Shown: positions 1 through 10,631, numbered from the stretch's first letter. The stretch is DNA of 64,000 nt from Phaseolibacter flectens ATCC 12775 (GCF_000518745.1 NZ_JAEE01000006.1:62001-126000), one strand, 5' to 3'. Numbers and translations are program-made. Notes: generated from the letters alone by a model not told the origin.

Positions 1-333
1 AAGTTACCTTGGGGCGCAGAGCATGAATATCAGCGCGCGATAAGACTGGCTGAGGGTTTTGAACATGTCACTGTCTTACCCAAATTAACCTTAGAACAGG
101 TCGCGCATCAGTTAGCAGGCGCGCGGTCAATCGTGTCGGTGGATACCGGACTCAGTCATTTAAGTGCGGCATTGGATCGCCCCAATATTACACTTTATGG
201 TCCAACCGACCCCGGGTTAATTGGCGGATACGGTAAGTGTCAACACGCCCTTAAACCAGAAAAAGGCAATGATATGGCGGATATTCAGCCCGAAACCGTA
301 TTTTCCTTACTACAAAAACAGACAACTCCCTAA
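1..333 (+). CDS. waaC: ADP-heptose:LPS heptosyltransferase I, C-terminal part
   Basis: This is the last 110 codons of a gene entering from the left edge. WaaC adds the first L-glycero-D-manno-heptose to Kdo2-lipid A on the inner face of the inner membrane. The stretches SVDTGLSHLSAALDRP and LYGPTDPGLIGGYGK are the GT9 ADP-heptose binding signature as found in WaaC. The stop is at 331-333. The next GT9 gene starts 78 bp downstream on the same strand, so this is the left part of the core-LPS cluster. The start and N-terminal domain lie outside the window. Confidence 0.9.
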   Translation, partial: KLPWGAEHEYQRAIRLAEGFEHVTVLPKLTLEQVAHQLAGARSIVSVDTGLSHLSAALDRPNITLYGPTDPGLIGGYGKCQHALKPEKGNDMADIQPETVFSLLQKQTTP

Positions 334-411
334 TTTATCTCCGGCAAGGACGCTGGTTTATTTTTACGGCAGCATTAACGACGTCTTATTGAAAACTTCA
401 GGAGACACGGT

Positions 412-1446
412 ATGCCCTCTTTAACGCTTAAACTGACAAGGTTACTGCTAGATACGTTATATCAGCCAACTGAACGTTGTGCTAACAAGCCCAGTCACAT
501 ACTGATATTAAGGGATGAGAACAAACTTGGTGATATGGTGATTACCACCGGGCTGATTGATCATTTATATCAAGCGGGCATGGTCGTCTCTGTTGCTGCT
601 GGCCCCTTAAACAGGCTGATTTCTGAAAATCTACCGCAAGTCAGGCACACCTTTATTATTCAGCCAAGTCGACCTTGGCGACTCGCATCAACGATCAAAC
701 AACTCCGTAAGCAACAATTTGATCTCGTCCTAGATTTTAGTGATCATATCAGTGCTTTTCATTATGCATTGATTGCGGCCATCGGGGGGAAACAGACCCT
801 CGGTTTTAATAAATCGCAGTTCAAACGTTACGATATTACTCTCTCGGCCGATCTCAGAGAAAAACACATTTGCTGGCGCTACCAGCAGGTACTGCATCGA
901 CTCGACATCCCGTGCGAGCATTACTCTTACTTGGTGCCCATCCCACCAAATGAACTGCAACGTGTCGGCAATTACCTTCTCCAGAAATCACACCAGAAAG
1001 TGGTCGTCATTAATCCATTTGCTGCCGATCACGAGCGCTTTTTATCGATATTACAAGTTAATGCCATAATAAAACAGATTCAGGCACTGGATAAACAGAG
1101 GCTGATTATTATCATTGGGCCCCCAAACTTGATCCGGACCTTAAATTTAGCAAGAGGGGCAATAAGCAATCCTTTTCAAACCCTCTGGAGTGCCGCTGCT
1201 TGGGTTAAGTATGCAGATTTAGTGATCTCACCTGATACTGCATGGGTTCATATCGCCAAAGCCTTTCAACGTCCGCTGATTGCTTTTTATAATAATAAGA
1301 TCCTACCGGGGGGATTAATTAATAAGCAGGTTTGGGCCCCTGACTATCAACCCAGTACCCAACTTGTCTCGCATGATCGACTCATCAGCAGTATCCCGGT
1401 TAGCCAAATTGAACCGGTGATCCGCCAATACTTAACACCCTCATGA
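412..1446 (+). CDS. GT9-family glycosyltransferase of the core-LPS cluster
   Basis: A 344-residue protein of the heptosyltransferase (GT9) superfamily. The N-terminal Rossmann half opens with ILILRDENKLGDMVITTGL, the usual R-x-x-x-x-GD-x-x-x-T pattern of WaaC, WaaF and WaaQ. The C-terminal half has VISPDTAWVHIAKAF, the counterpart of the donor-binding D-T-x-x-x-H motif. An AGGAGA ribosome site precedes the ATG. It follows waaC on the same strand and is followed by a convergent deacetylase. Its similarity to the family is clear, but its acceptor is not; a third heptose or other outer-core transfer is possible. It differs from the second GT9 gene at 4153 (WaaQ-like), so the cluster holds at least three GT9 enzymes. 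Confidence 0.8.
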   Translation: MPSLTLKLTRLLLDTLYQPTERCANKPSHILILRDENKLGDMVITTGLIDHLYQAGMVVSVAAGPLNRLISENLPQVRHTFIIQPSRPWRLASTIKQLRKQQFDLVLDFSDHISAFHYALIAAIGGKQTLGFNKSQFKRYDITLSADLREKHICWRYQQVLHRLDIPCEHYSYLVPIPPNELQRVGNYLLQKSHQKVVVINPFAADHERFLSILQVNAIIKQIQALDKQRLIIIIGPPNLIRTLNLARGAISNPFQTLWSAAAWVKYADLVISPDTAWVHIAKAFQRPLIAFYNNKILPGGLINKQVWAPDYQPSTQLVSHDRLISSIPVSQIEPVIRQYLTPS

Positions 1447-1484
1447 CCGTTACGTTGCACTGACGAGTTCGAACGGAGATAACA

Positions 1485-2453
1485 TCAAATCGTAGATTGT
1501 CCCTTTTTAGCATGGTAATATTCAGACAACGTCATACCTTGAGTTCTTTCCGATAACCAGCTAAAAAGCTGTTGCAGATCGTCATACAACTTCTCTATCG
1601 ATACCTTATCTTTAAAGGTCGGACTGCCGCCGGGCATAAACTCCGATGAGTGCAACATAAACTCAACATAATCGTTGCCTGCTTGGAGTTGACTCTCAAC
1701 CACTTTTTTCATTGCCGCCACATTGTCTCTGTTCGGTCTAAGCCAAAGTACTGCCGGTGATCGTTGTCGTCCTCTGATTTTATCCACCCCTTGCTTAAGA
1801 ATGCTCACAAGCGGCGAGTATTTATTACACGTACTCATCGGTACCTGCAACAATGAGGAGTTACCAGGCCGAGATATTGCCATCAAATCCATGAAATAAG
1901 CTTGTTTTGGAAAATCACGGTAATCTGTGCCTCCCTTGCCTTGCGGGGCGCCTCGCGTAAATTGCCAGTTAACCCCAGGCGTCACAGAACAATCAACAAG
2001 GTATCCCAGCTCCTGCAAAATCCGCGCATAACGCGCATCAAAGGCCCAGCGTCCTGCTCGATGACTCTGCATTTTAACCTGAAATTTATCTTCAAGTAAT
2101 GACGTCATAAAGCATACTTTTTCCCGTAATATGTGATCTGGATACTCGATAAGATAAGGTTGATAGCGCAGATCATCATCCGTTAGACGGTATTCAGGAG
2201 GACTGTTCCACGCATGTAAGTGCATACCCACTTCACCTTGCTTCCGCGAGATCACATCGGTTGCAAACTCAACATAGGCAGCATCCTCCACCATTTCATA
2301 GTTAGTTAGCCAAGTGGGTTTGAAATTAAATTTTTCACAAAGTTCCTGAAATCTCGGTAAATAATGCGTATTTTCAGTACAAATACGCCGAGGGTTAGCC
2401 CATAAATTATCCCCCTCGGTATCAATAGTGATAAGAAATGCTGGTTTATTCAT
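1485..2453 (-). CDS. WalW-like polysaccharide deacetylase family protein
   Basis: A 322-residue NodB-homology-type protein. It begins with FLITIDTEGDNLW, resembling the D-D/E metal-site motif of carbohydrate esterase family 4, and has EVGMHLHAWNSPP, resembling the zinc-binding H-x-x-x-H motif. Genes of this type, called WalW, sit in the core-LPS clusters of several Enterobacterales outside Escherichia. The likely role is removal of an N-acetyl group from a core hexosamine after transfer, on the cytoplasmic side since no signal peptide is seen. It is the only leftward gene in the cluster, facing the GT9 gene, with a 38-bp gap between the convergent stops. The role is inferred from family and place; the exact substrate is unknown. 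Confidence 0.75.
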   Translation of the reverse strand: MNKPAFLITIDTEGDNLWANPRRICTENTHYLPRFQELCEKFNFKPTWLTNYEMVEDAAYVEFATDVISRKQGEVGMHLHAWNSPPEYRLTDDDLRYQPYLIEYPDHILREKVCFMTSLLEDKFQVKMQSHRAGRWAFDARYARILQELGYLVDCSVTPGVNWQFTRGAPQGKGGTDYRDFPKQAYFMDLMAISRPGNSSLLQVPMSTCNKYSPLVSILKQGVDKIRGRQRSPAVLWLRPNRDNVAAMKKVVESQLQAGNDYVEFMLHSSEFMPGGSPTFKDKVSIEKLYDDLQQLFSWLSERTQGMTLSEYYHAKKGQSTI

Positions 2454-2627
2454 AATACCTTCATAAATAAAAATTTTTTTTCGATTTTACTCATTCACCT
2501 TATCAACACTGGACGCTCAGGCTGAGATTATCTGGTATGGTGGCACAAGGTCATTTATAATGGCGATAAAATCCATCATGCGGGTTTTGTTATTTGTTAT
2601 CAACCAGATTTACGCCTAGGGTACCGT

Positions 2628-3731
2628 TTGCAACCAAAACACATTGCTATGATCATAGATGGCCTACCTGGTGGTGGTGCTGAACGAGTCGTACTCACAC
2701 TCTGTGCTGGGTTGATAAAACAGGGTCACCGAGTCAGTGTCATTTCACTGCGCGAAGTCTGTGAGTACCCACTTCCAGAAGGCATTAATTATTATCCCCT
2801 CACGGATCGTTGTCGCAGTCCTTGGCGCAAGCTAACGGAACTGACACGACGCGCGAGGGCGTTAGATCAGCAGGTTACCTGTATCAACAAGCAAATGGGG
2901 CAATTTGATTTAGTCCTGTCGCATTTACATAAAACTGATCGTATCGTCAGACGCAGTCAACGTCTGCCGCAACATAAAATTTGGCACTGTCTGCATGGTG
3001 TTTTATCTTGTTCCTATTTAGGCAAACGCCAAGGACTATCCCGCTGGTTGAAACGGTTTAAAATAAAACAGATTTATCAGCAACGAAATATTCTCGCCGT
3101 CTCGCCTGCTGTATTAGACGATCTGTTACAAACTTTTTCGGTGCAGCCCAAACAGGCACAGGTTATTTTTAACCCCTTTGATTCAGCGTCGATCCGCAAG
3201 CAAGCCCAAGTTGCACCGCCACCGCTGGCTTCTCCTTATTTACTGCACGTCGGCAGACTTCATCCCACTAAACGCCATGACCGATTGCTCCGTGCTTATG
3301 CCTTAAGCCAACTGTCACTGCCATTGGTCCTATTAGGGCAAGGCAGCCTAGCAATGAAACAACAATTAGAACAGCTCGCTATCCAGTTAAATATCAAGGA
3401 CAAGGTGATTTTTCAGGGATTTGATTCTAACCCTTATCGCTGGATCAATGCCGCTCAAATGTTGATTTTAAGCTCAGACAGTGAAGGATTTGGTAATGTT
3501 TTAGTTGAAGCGTTGATCTGCCAAACTCAGATAGTAAGCACTAACTGTCCAGGAGGGCCTGCTGCCATTATGCAAGGTGACCTGAGTCGCGGTTTGGCTG
3601 ATTTAACCGCTGAATCTCTGAGTGAGAAAATGGTTGAAATTTATCAGCATCCCGTTGAATTACATGCTGATATGGTAAAGAATTTTGAACTCAACCACAT
3701 ATGTCAACAATACCTACGCTTGATTTCATGA
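2628..3731 (+). CDS. GT4-family glycosyltransferase of the core-LPS cluster
   Basis: A 367-residue GT-B glycosyltransferase. The N-terminus MIIDGLPGGGAERVV is typical of GT4 enzymes (glycine loop plus GAER), and the C-terminal half has LLHVGRLHPTKRHDRLL and SDSEGFGNVLVEAL, the E-x7-E nucleotide-sugar binding motif. It should transfer a hexose, hexosamine or uronic acid to the core oligosaccharide. The reading frame opens with TTG at 2628; an in-frame ATG at 2649 is the alternative start, and neither has a strong ribosome site. It lies divergently from the deacetylase gene, with 174 bp between them that hold a TATAAT-like hexamer. Donor sugar not determined. Confidence 0.8.
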   Translation: MQPKHIAMIIDGLPGGGAERVVLTLCAGLIKQGHRVSVISLREVCEYPLPEGINYYPLTDRCRSPWRKLTELTRRARALDQQVTCINKQMGQFDLVLSHLHKTDRIVRRSQRLPQHKIWHCLHGVLSCSYLGKRQGLSRWLKRFKIKQIYQQRNILAVSPAVLDDLLQTFSVQPKQAQVIFNPFDSASIRKQAQVAPPPLASPYLLHVGRLHPTKRHDRLLRAYALSQLSLPLVLLGQGSLAMKQQLEQLAIQLNIKDKVIFQGFDSNPYRWINAAQMLILSSDSEGFGNVLVEALICQTQIVSTNCPGGPAAIMQGDLSRGLADLTAESLSEKMVEIYQHPVELHADMVKNFELNHICQQYLRLIS

Positions 3732-4152
3732 GAGACCGATCCTGTCATTCTCCGCTAATGGCTTTGTGCTTCCTGCATTAGGATTGCATCTCAGTGTAAT
3801 GCAAATGGGTTGCATAAGCTCGATTTCTGATAGAATGCGTCTTCGAATAGGAGTGCGGTTTGTGTCCCGGAATCGCGCCAAGGTCTGTCCAGCTTCCCCT
3901 CAATTGGGTTATTAATCCATCAAGGATCCGGTATTAAAGCGTGCAATACAATCCGTCATCAGCCTATTGGCAAAATAGTATTTGATAACAGTCACATGTC
4001 CTCTGGCGAGTCTCAGAGCTAAGATGATGAATTTTATTTATCGTATTTGTCTTAAAAATTACGCTATCACTGAACTTATTGCGGTATCCCCACCTAATAA
4101 TAGGAATGGTCAAATAAATTAAATATATAAAATACTAATGCGATGATAAACA
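3732..4152. other. Gene-free interval inside the core-LPS cluster
   Basis: About 420 bp without a convincing reading frame on either strand. All frames are broken by stops within roughly 60 codons. The right-hand 130 bp is very AT-rich and probably holds the promoter of the waaQ-wabG pair. The left-hand part has average composition and could be the worn remains of a gene, but I could not recognise one. Confidence 0.5.
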
Positions 4153-5223
4153 ATGATGAATAAGACCTTTACTGACCAACCATTTCCCAAACGAATTTTA
4201 GTGATTAAATTACGCCATCATGGGGATATGCTCCTGACAACACCCGTGCTCCAAACACTGCACGACAATTTTCCCAATGCAGAGATCGATGTGCTTCTGT
4301 ACAAAGAAACAGAACCCATGCTGAAAAATCATCCTGTTATCCATCACTGCTATCATATCGATAAAAATTGGAAAAAAATCAGTAAAAGACAACATATTAA
4401 ACATGAAATGGCGTTACTGAAAGCCTTACGCCAACGTCAGTATCATCTCGTCATAAATTTGGCTGACCAATGGCGCAGTGCACTGATAACGAGGATGACC
4501 GCAGCGCCAATTCGGTTAGGTTTTAATTTTGCCAAGAGGAAGCATTGGTTCTGGCAAACCAGCCACACTGAACTGGTTACTGTTGATAGCCATGAAACCA
4601 TGCATACGGTAGAGCAGAATTTATCTATTTTATCGCCCTTGCAACTGGCAAAAACCAGTACAAAAACCACAATGAGTTACCTGAAATCGGACAAGGTTAA
4701 AGTCGAGCAGTTATTAGCCGAAAATCATGTCGATAAAAATTACATCGTGATTCATCCAGCTTCACGCTGGTTTTTTAAATGCTGGTCTGAAAATAAAATG
4801 GCACAACTGATTAATAGCTTAGAAAATCAGCAAATTATCCTGACAGCAAGTCCTGATGAACATGAGCTTACGATGTTGAATGACATCCTCGCCCAATGCA
4901 AAAAAACGGATATTGTGAACCTAGCAGGCCAACTGACCCTGCCACAACTGGCCGCCCTTATCGACAATGCCCGGTTATTTATTGGTGTGGACTCTGTCCC
5001 AATGCACATGGCGGCGGCTTTAAGCACACCTTATGTTGCTTTGTTTGGCCCCTCAAAATTGACTCACTGGCATCCATGGGAAGCCAGTGGGGAAACCCTC
5101 TGGGCTGGTGATTATGGCCCCTTGCCTGATCCAGATGCTGTTGATACCGCGACAACTATCCGTTATCTTGACCTGATCCCAGTAAATCGGGTACTGGATA
5201 GTGCGCGGAGATTATTACAATGA
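4153..5223 (+). CDS. waaQ: LPS core heptosyltransferase III (WaaQ)
   Basis: A 356-residue GT9 enzyme that adds the branching third heptose to HepII of the inner core. The opening ILVIKLRHHGDMLLTTPVLQ is the WaaQ form of the GT9 N-terminal motif (KLRHHGDMLL), and FIGVDSVPMHMAAALSTP plus ALFGPSKLTHWHPW are typical of WaaQ C-termini. The ATG at 4153 is followed directly by another ATG at 4156. Its stop overlaps the start of wabG by four bases (ATGA), so the two are translationally coupled. Confidence 0.9.
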   Translation: MMNKTFTDQPFPKRILVIKLRHHGDMLLTTPVLQTLHDNFPNAEIDVLLYKETEPMLKNHPVIHHCYHIDKNWKKISKRQHIKHEMALLKALRQRQYHLVINLADQWRSALITRMTAAPIRLGFNFAKRKHWFWQTSHTELVTVDSHETMHTVEQNLSILSPLQLAKTSTKTTMSYLKSDKVKVEQLLAENHVDKNYIVIHPASRWFFKCWSENKMAQLINSLENQQIILTASPDEHELTMLNDILAQCKKTDIVNLAGQLTLPQLAALIDNARLFIGVDSVPMHMAAALSTPYVALFGPSKLTHWHPWEASGETLWAGDYGPLPDPDAVDTATTIRYLDLIPVNRVLDSARRLLQ

Positions 5224-6359
5224 AAGCCTTTCGTCTGGCAATTGTCAGACAAAAATATCGTCCTGATGGGGGTGCTGAGCGCTTTGTTTCGCGAGCATTA
5301 ACGGCACTGAAAGATCAAAATTTGGAATTGAATGTGATCACCCGCGAATGGCAGGGTGAGACTAACCCAGATTGGCATATTTACCGCTGCAATCCTATAA
5401 AATGGGGGCGTATCAGTCGAGAACGTAATTTCGCCAAAGCGGCAGTGGCTTGCTGGCAGTCACAGAAATTTGACTTGGTACAAAGTCATGAGCGGATCCC
5501 CGGCTGTGATATTTATCGGGCAGGGGACGGGGTTCACCGTCGTTGGTTATTACAACGTGCGAGGATCCTGCCACGATGGAAACAAAAACAACTGATGACT
5601 CATCGTTATCACCGCTATGTGATACATGCAGAACAGCAGATGTATACTCACCCGAATCTTCAGGCCGTCATTTGCAATGCCCAGATGATTAAAAAAGAGA
5701 TCATTGAAGATTATTCAGTTGATCCTGCTAAAATTCACGTCATCTACAATGCGATCGACAACCAGAAGTTTTCACCGGCAAACGAAAGCCAACGCCAACA
5801 AGCGCGTCAGCAATTTGCCATCGAACCTGATGCACATTGTCTGATTTTTGTCGGTTCTGGATTCGAACGCAAAGGTTTAGCGGCGGCGATCAGAGCGTTG
5901 GCTCAAACCGAGAGTCACCTCCTTGTTGTTGGCAGAGATAAAACCGTCAGTAAGTATCAACAACTTGCTGTTAAATTGGGCTGCCAAATGCGCGTGCATT
6001 TTGCAGGTATGCAGGCTGATACCATAAGCTGTTATCATGCCTGTGATGGCTTATTGTTACCGACACTTTACGATCCTTTTCCCAACGTTATCCTAGAAGC
6101 CATGGCCTGTGGATTACCTGTTATCACCACTTATGGTTGTGGTGGCGCAGAATTTATTTGTGATGGTGTAAATGGGTTTGTCGTCGATGCACTCGATATT
6201 CCGGCTATCAGTCAACGGATCCAACAGCTTGCAGCCAATGCTAAACAGGATCTCATGGGGATTGCGGCTAGAAATACCATTTTACCCCATACTCCAGCCA
6301 GACTTTCCGAGCAACTTGTCGCCTTGTATCAGCACTTGTTAACCAAAAAGTCAGCATAA
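5220..6359 (+). CDS. wabG: Core-LPS GT4 glycosyltransferase, WabG type (galacturonosyltransferase)
   Basis: A 379-residue GT4 enzyme. The N-terminus LAIVRQKYRPDGGAERFV and the internal VQSHERIPGCDIYRAGDG and LLPTLYDPFPNVILEAMACG are close to my recollection of Klebsiella WabG, which adds galacturonic acid to HepII. E. coli WaaG, a glucosyltransferase, occupies the same family. If the WabG assignment is right, the core carries uronic acid rather than heptose phosphate as its negative charge. The gene overlaps waaQ by four bases. A 10-bp inverted repeat lies just after the stop. Confidence 0.8.
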   Translation: MKAFRLAIVRQKYRPDGGAERFVSRALTALKDQNLELNVITREWQGETNPDWHIYRCNPIKWGRISRERNFAKAAVACWQSQKFDLVQSHERIPGCDIYRAGDGVHRRWLLQRARILPRWKQKQLMTHRYHRYVIHAEQQMYTHPNLQAVICNAQMIKKEIIEDYSVDPAKIHVIYNAIDNQKFSPANESQRQQARQQFAIEPDAHCLIFVGSGFERKGLAAAIRALAQTESHLLVVGRDKTVSKYQQLAVKLGCQMRVHFAGMQADTISCYHACDGLLLPTLYDPFPNVILEAMACGLPVITTYGCGGAEFICDGVNGFVVDALDIPAISQRIQQLAANAKQDLMGIAARNTILPHTPARLSEQLVALYQHLLTKKSA

Positions 6360-6368
6360 ATTCACTTT

Positions 6369-6400
6369 ACCTGTTAATCAGTGAGATTGTATTAACAGGT
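6369..6400 (+). terminator. Hairpin after wabG
   Basis: ACCTGTTAAT at 6369-6378 pairs perfectly with ATTAACAGGT at 6391-6400 across a 12-base loop. There is no U-run after it, so it may be a Rho-dependent end, an mRNA stabiliser or an operator ahead of waaA. Confidence 0.35.
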
Positions 6401-6521
6401 CTACCGCGAATCTCAATGCCTCACCCATCTGTAAACCTGCGCTCGCTTTCCAACGCGTTGCCTGCATTTGAGATTTAATCTGTGTTACTATAAGCCATGC
6501 TTCCGGAATGATAATAAAACC

Positions 6522-7799
6522 ATGCTGTTGCGTATATACCAAACTCTTCTGTATCTTATCCAACCTTTTATTTGGATAAGGCTATTACTTCGTAGCCGTA
6601 AAGCACCGGCCTATAGAAAACGCTGGCTTGAGCGTTATGGCTTTTGTGCCGATAAAGTTCGTCCTGATGGTATCGTATTGCACTCGGTTTCAGTGGGTGA
6701 AACCCTCGCAACAGTCCCTCTCGTCAGGGCATTGCGCCATCGTTACCCCCATTTACCCATTACCGTGACCACAATGACACCAACAGGATCAGAAAGGGTC
6801 TTGTCAGCTTTTGGTCACGATGTATACCATGTGTATTTGCCTTACGATCTACCAGGAGCCATAAATCGCTTTTTGAACAGTACTCGCCCCTGTTTGATGA
6901 TCATTATGGAAACAGAGCTGTGGCCGGGATTGATACATTCCCTACACGAACGGCATATCCCGCTGATTGTCGCCAATGCTCGACTCTCTGAACGTTCCTT
7001 GAAAGGTTATCAGAAAATCAGCTCGTTTATGCGCGAACTGCTCAGTAATATTACGTTGATCGCTGCCCAGACTTTAGAGGATGGTCAACGTTTTGTTGAA
7101 CTGGGTTTAAAGAAAAATCAGTTATCAGTCACTGGAAGCTTAAAATTTGATATCTCTGTCACACCTGAGCTGGCCGCGCGTGCCGTTACTCTCCGTAGAC
7201 AGTGGGCAGCCCATCGCCCAGTCTGGATAGCTACCAGTACTCATGAGGGTGAAGAAGCCATTATCCTAGAAAGTCACCGTCAGTTGTTACGCCAATTCCC
7301 TGACCTACTCCTCATTTTGGTGCCTCGCCATCCAGAACGTTTCAACGATGCTCAAGACCTAACAAAAAAAGCCGGGTTTCGTTTTATTCTCCGCAGCCAA
7401 CAGAGACCACCTTCAGCAACCACACAAGTGATCATCGGTGATACGATGGGAGAACTGATGCTACTTTATGGTATTGCCGATTTAGCGCTAGTCGGGGGTA
7501 GCCTTGTTAAACGAGGGGGGCATAATCCTTTGGAGCCTGCCGCTCATGCCATTCCTGTCCTAATGGGACCGCATATCTGGAACTTCAAAGATATCTGTGC
7601 CAAGCTTTCTCAAGCTCAGGGACTGATTTCTGTCACAGACAGCGCCAGCATCACTCATGAGATCGCGGCTCTGCTGCAAGACGATGATTATCGCCGTTAT
7701 TATGGCCGTCATGCCGCAGAAGTTCTGCATCAAAATCAAGGTGCCTTACAACGCTTGCTAAACCTGCTGGAACCTTATTTACCTGCACGGAATAACTAA
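6522..7799 (+). CDS. waaA: 3-deoxy-D-manno-octulosonic acid (Kdo) transferase
   Basis: A 425-residue GT30 enzyme, the same length as E. coli KdtA, that adds Kdo residues to lipid IVA at the inner membrane. It has an N-terminal hydrophobic anchor ([15 protein letters not shown]), the catalytic region around [25 protein letters not shown], and [18 protein letters not shown] of the CMP-Kdo domain. The reading frame extends upstream to 6468, but the ATG at 6522 gives the family N-terminus [12 protein letters not shown]. The stop is two bases before waaE. Essential for outer-membrane biogenesis in most enteric bacteria. Confidence 0.95.
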   Translation: MLLRIYQTLLYLIQPFIWIRLLLRSRKAPAYRKRWLERYGFCADKVRPDGIVLHSVSVGETLATVPLVRALRHRYPHLPITVTTMTPTGSERVLSAFGHDVYHVYLPYDLPGAINRFLNSTRPCLMIIMETELWPGLIHSLHERHIPLIVANARLSERSLKGYQKISSFMRELLSNITLIAAQTLEDGQRFVELGLKKNQLSVTGSLKFDISVTPELAARAVTLRRQWAAHRPVWIATSTHEGEEAIILESHRQLLRQFPDLLLILVPRHPERFNDAQDLTKKAGFRFILRSQQRPPSATTQVIIGDTMGELMLLYGIADLALVGGSLVKRGGHNPLEPAAHAIPVLMGPHIWNFKDICAKLSQAQGLISVTDSASITHEIAALLQDDDYRRYYGRHAAEVLHQNQGALQRLLNLLEPYLPARNN

Positions 7800-7801
7800 C
7801 T

Positions 7802-8566
7802 ATGCCACGTCAAAAATTATCCGTTGTTCTTATTACTAAAAATGAATCGGAACTGATTGGTGACTGTCTAAAATCAGTAAGCTGGGCTGATGAAATAATT
7901 GTACTCGATGCTGGCAGTACAGATGATACCTGCGAAATCGCGGCAGCCAACGGCGCGAATGTTCACCAAAGCCAACAAACTTGGCCCGGATTTGGGATCC
8001 AAAGACAACGTGCGCAACAGTATGCCAGCGGTGAGATGATCTTGATGATTGATGCTGATGAACGTGTCAGCCCACAATTGCAATCGTCCATTGAAACAAT
8101 ATTACAGCAACCTCAACAGCCGAATACCGTTTACAGTCTTAATCGCAGCAACTGGTTTCTTGGCCGATTTATGCGCCACAGTGGCTGGTATCCTGACCGT
8201 GTCATTCGCTTATATCCTCGCCATTTTCATTGGCATGCGCATCTGGTTCATGAATCACTCAATAGCGAAAATGCGTCCATTGAAAACCTGAAAGGGGATT
8301 TGCTACACCTGACCTGCCGAGATTTGTATCGATTTCAGCAAAAACAGCTCGCTTATGCCGATGCTTGGGCGAGACAGCGCATCAATCATGGCAAGACCTG
8401 CCGCCTTTATTCAGTCTACAGTCATGCTGTTGCTGCTTGGCTAAAAACCTTGCTGCTACGAGGCGGAATACTGGATGGTAAACAAGGATTTATTCTCGCC
8501 ATGGTCAATGCCCAGTATACGTTTAATAAATATGCCATGCTGTGGGCACTCAGTCGTTCAGCTTAA
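7802..8566 (+). CDS. waaE: Core-LPS beta-1,4-glucosyltransferase WaaE
   Basis: A 254-residue GT2 enzyme. The N-terminus [18 protein letters not shown], then [14 protein letters not shown] and [11 protein letters not shown] (the D-x-D motif), match WaaE/KdtX of Klebsiella, Serratia and Proteus, which adds a glucose to HepI of the inner core. It lies two bases after waaA and 12 bases before coaD, all on the same strand, as in those genera. E. coli K-12 lacks this gene, so it is a useful lineage marker. Confidence 0.9.
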   Translation: MPRQKLSVVLITKNESELIGDCLKSVSWADEIIVLDAGSTDDTCEIAAANGANVHQSQQTWPGFGIQRQRAQQYASGEMILMIDADERVSPQLQSSIETILQQPQQPNTVYSLNRSNWFLGRFMRHSGWYPDRVIRLYPRHFHWHAHLVHESLNSENASIENLKGDLLHLTCRDLYRFQQKQLAYADAWARQRINHGKTCRLYSVYSHAVAAWLKTLLLRGGILDGKQGFILAMVNAQYTFNKYAMLWALSRSA

Positions 8567-8578
8567 CCGAGGGATCCG

Positions 8579-9061
8579 ATGTCTATTACTGCTATCTATC
8601 CGGGAACCTTTGATCCGTTTACCTTCGGACATCAAGATATTGTGGCAAGAGCTTCTACCCTGTTTGACCATGTCATTGTCGCGATTGCAGCAGGCAGCAG
8701 TAAACACCCGTTATTTAGCCTCGAGCAACGTATTGACTTAGCTCGTAAAAGTTTAGCTGACCTGCATAACGTTGAAGTCTTGGGTTTCCATCATCTGCTG
8801 GCCGAGTTGGCAAAAGAGCAAAAGGCCACGGTTTTGGTAAGAGGGATACGCTCTGTCTCAGATTTTGACTATGAACGACAACTGGCGCAGGTCAATGCCC
8901 ATTTACGTCCGGGCTTAGAGACCATCACGCTATTTGCCTCTGAACAGTTTGGTTTTATTTCCTCAACCATTGTGAAGGATGTAGCCAAACATGGGGGGAA
9001 TTTACAGAACTTTGTCTGCCCAGATGTTCAACAGGCGCTGCAAGATAAGTTCCGCCAGTAA
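8579..9061 (+). CDS. coaD: Phosphopantetheine adenylyltransferase
   Basis: A 160-residue enzyme that transfers AMP from ATP to 4'-phosphopantetheine in the fourth step of coenzyme A synthesis. YPGTFDPFTFGHQDIVARA contains the nucleotidyltransferase T-x-G-H signature, and FISSTIVKDVAKHGG is the C-terminal ISST loop. Length is normal (E. coli 159). GAGGG precedes the ATG at 8579. It converges with mutM, stop to stop, across 15 bp. Confidence 0.97.
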   Translation: MSITAIYPGTFDPFTFGHQDIVARASTLFDHVIVAIAAGSSKHPLFSLEQRIDLARKSLADLHNVEVLGFHHLLAELAKEQKATVLVRGIRSVSDFDYERQLAQVNAHLRPGLETITLFASEQFGFISSTIVKDVAKHGGNLQNFVCPDVQQALQDKFRQ

Positions 9062-9076
9062 AATGCATGATTTCGT

Positions 9077-9886
9077 TTATTGCTGACATAATGGACACCA
9101 ATAAGTATTACGCTGAGCGATTTTCTGGCTGAGGATCGGCGAAGAACAATGCAGACAAGGTTGTCCTGCTCGCCCATAAACCTGCAATTGCTGGGCGAAA
9201 TAGCCTGGCTTACCATCACTCTGTAAGAAGTCACGAAGCGTGGTTCCACCCTGCTCGATCGCACGTTGCAGCACCAATTTAACCACGGTAACTAGCTTTT
9301 CTGCTTCAGTATCAGTCAGTTGATTGGCAAGACGTTGTGGTAAAATCCCCGCCGAGAACAAAGACTCACTGGCATAAATGTTACCGACGCCAACCACCAA
9401 CTGATTATCCATCAGCCAACTTTTGATCGGGATCCGTTTATTGGTGGATTTTTGTTGCAGGTAAGGCCAAGTAAAGTCATCACTAAGCGGTTCAGGGCCA
9501 AGTAAATTGAGCAAGCGATTTTGTTGTAAATTGGTTTCCCACAACCAAGCGCCAAAACGACGCGGATCCGTATAACGCAGGGTATAGCCATTATTCATCA
9601 CTAAATCGACATGATCATGTCGGCCTGCGGCCATCGGCTCGGATAAAATTCGTAAACTGCCCGACATCCCGAGATGAATAATAATGTATCCCTTGGGTAA
9701 CTGTATGAGGAGATATTTCGCTCGGCGTTGGATACCCAATACGGGTTGATCTCTTAACTCTTTAATTTCTTGAGAAATTGGCCAACGTAACCGAGGAAAA
9801 CGTACCACTGAATGTAAAATATTAGCGCCGAGGAGGTAAGGCTCGATTCCCCGGCGGCTGGTTTCGACTTCTGGCAATTCAGGCAT
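9077..9886 (-). CDS. mutM: Formamidopyrimidine-DNA glycosylase (Fpg)
   Basis: A 269-residue bifunctional glycosylase/AP lyase that removes 8-oxoguanine and ring-opened purines. The mature N-terminus [12 protein letters not shown] begins with the catalytic Pro right after the Met at 9884-9886, so the adjacent upstream Met at 9887-9889 is not used. [17 protein letters not shown] is the helix-two-turn-helix region. The C-terminal zinc finger has its four cysteines in PCLHC and YWCPLC. The terminator shared with rpmG lies upstream. Confidence 0.97.
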   Translation of the reverse strand: MPELPEVETSRRGIEPYLLGANILHSVVRFPRLRWPISQEIKELRDQPVLGIQRRAKYLLIQLPKGYIIIHLGMSGSLRILSEPMAAGRHDHVDLVMNNGYTLRYTDPRRFGAWLWETNLQQNRLLNLLGPEPLSDDFTWPYLQQKSTNKRIPIKSWLMDNQLVVGVGNIYASESLFSAGILPQRLANQLTDTEAEKLVTVVKLVLQRAIEQGGTTLRDFLQSDGKPGYFAQQLQVYGRAGQPCLHCSSPILSQKIAQRNTYWCPLCQQ

Positions 9887-9914
9887 CATGCGCTCCTTTA
9901 CCCCAGTGATACCG

Positions 9915-9945
9915 ACAAAAAACCCGGCCGAAGCCGGGTTTTTTT
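9915..9945. terminator. Rho-independent terminator of rpmBG
   Basis: AACCCGGC (9921-9928), loop CGAA, GCCGGGTT (9933-9940), then TTTTT on the plus strand and an A-run at the left. Both strands therefore carry a U-tract after the stem. On the minus strand it ends the rpmB-rpmG transcript ahead of mutM. Confidence 0.85.
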
Positions 9946-9959
9946 ATAAGAAACAGCAA

Positions 9960-10130
<171 letters not shown>

Positions 10131-10138
10131 TCAGTTCC

Positions 10139-10396
<258 letters not shown>

Positions 10397-10631
10397 TCAG
10401 CTCGAGCTTTGTACTTAGGTTTTGGCCGCCTCGTCAGGCTTTTAACCCATCCAGGCGAGTTCAATGCGAACCCGCTGAGCAGGCCTAAACGCCAAACCCG
10501 AGATTCTCAAAGGTGGCGTAGTATACGCCCTGACGGCCGATGGCTCAAGACCATAACCACTAAAGATCCTCTGGATCGTTAAAAAAAGTACTTTTTTATC
10601 ACCTTGAGTCACTTTCTGGCTAATTTTTAAT

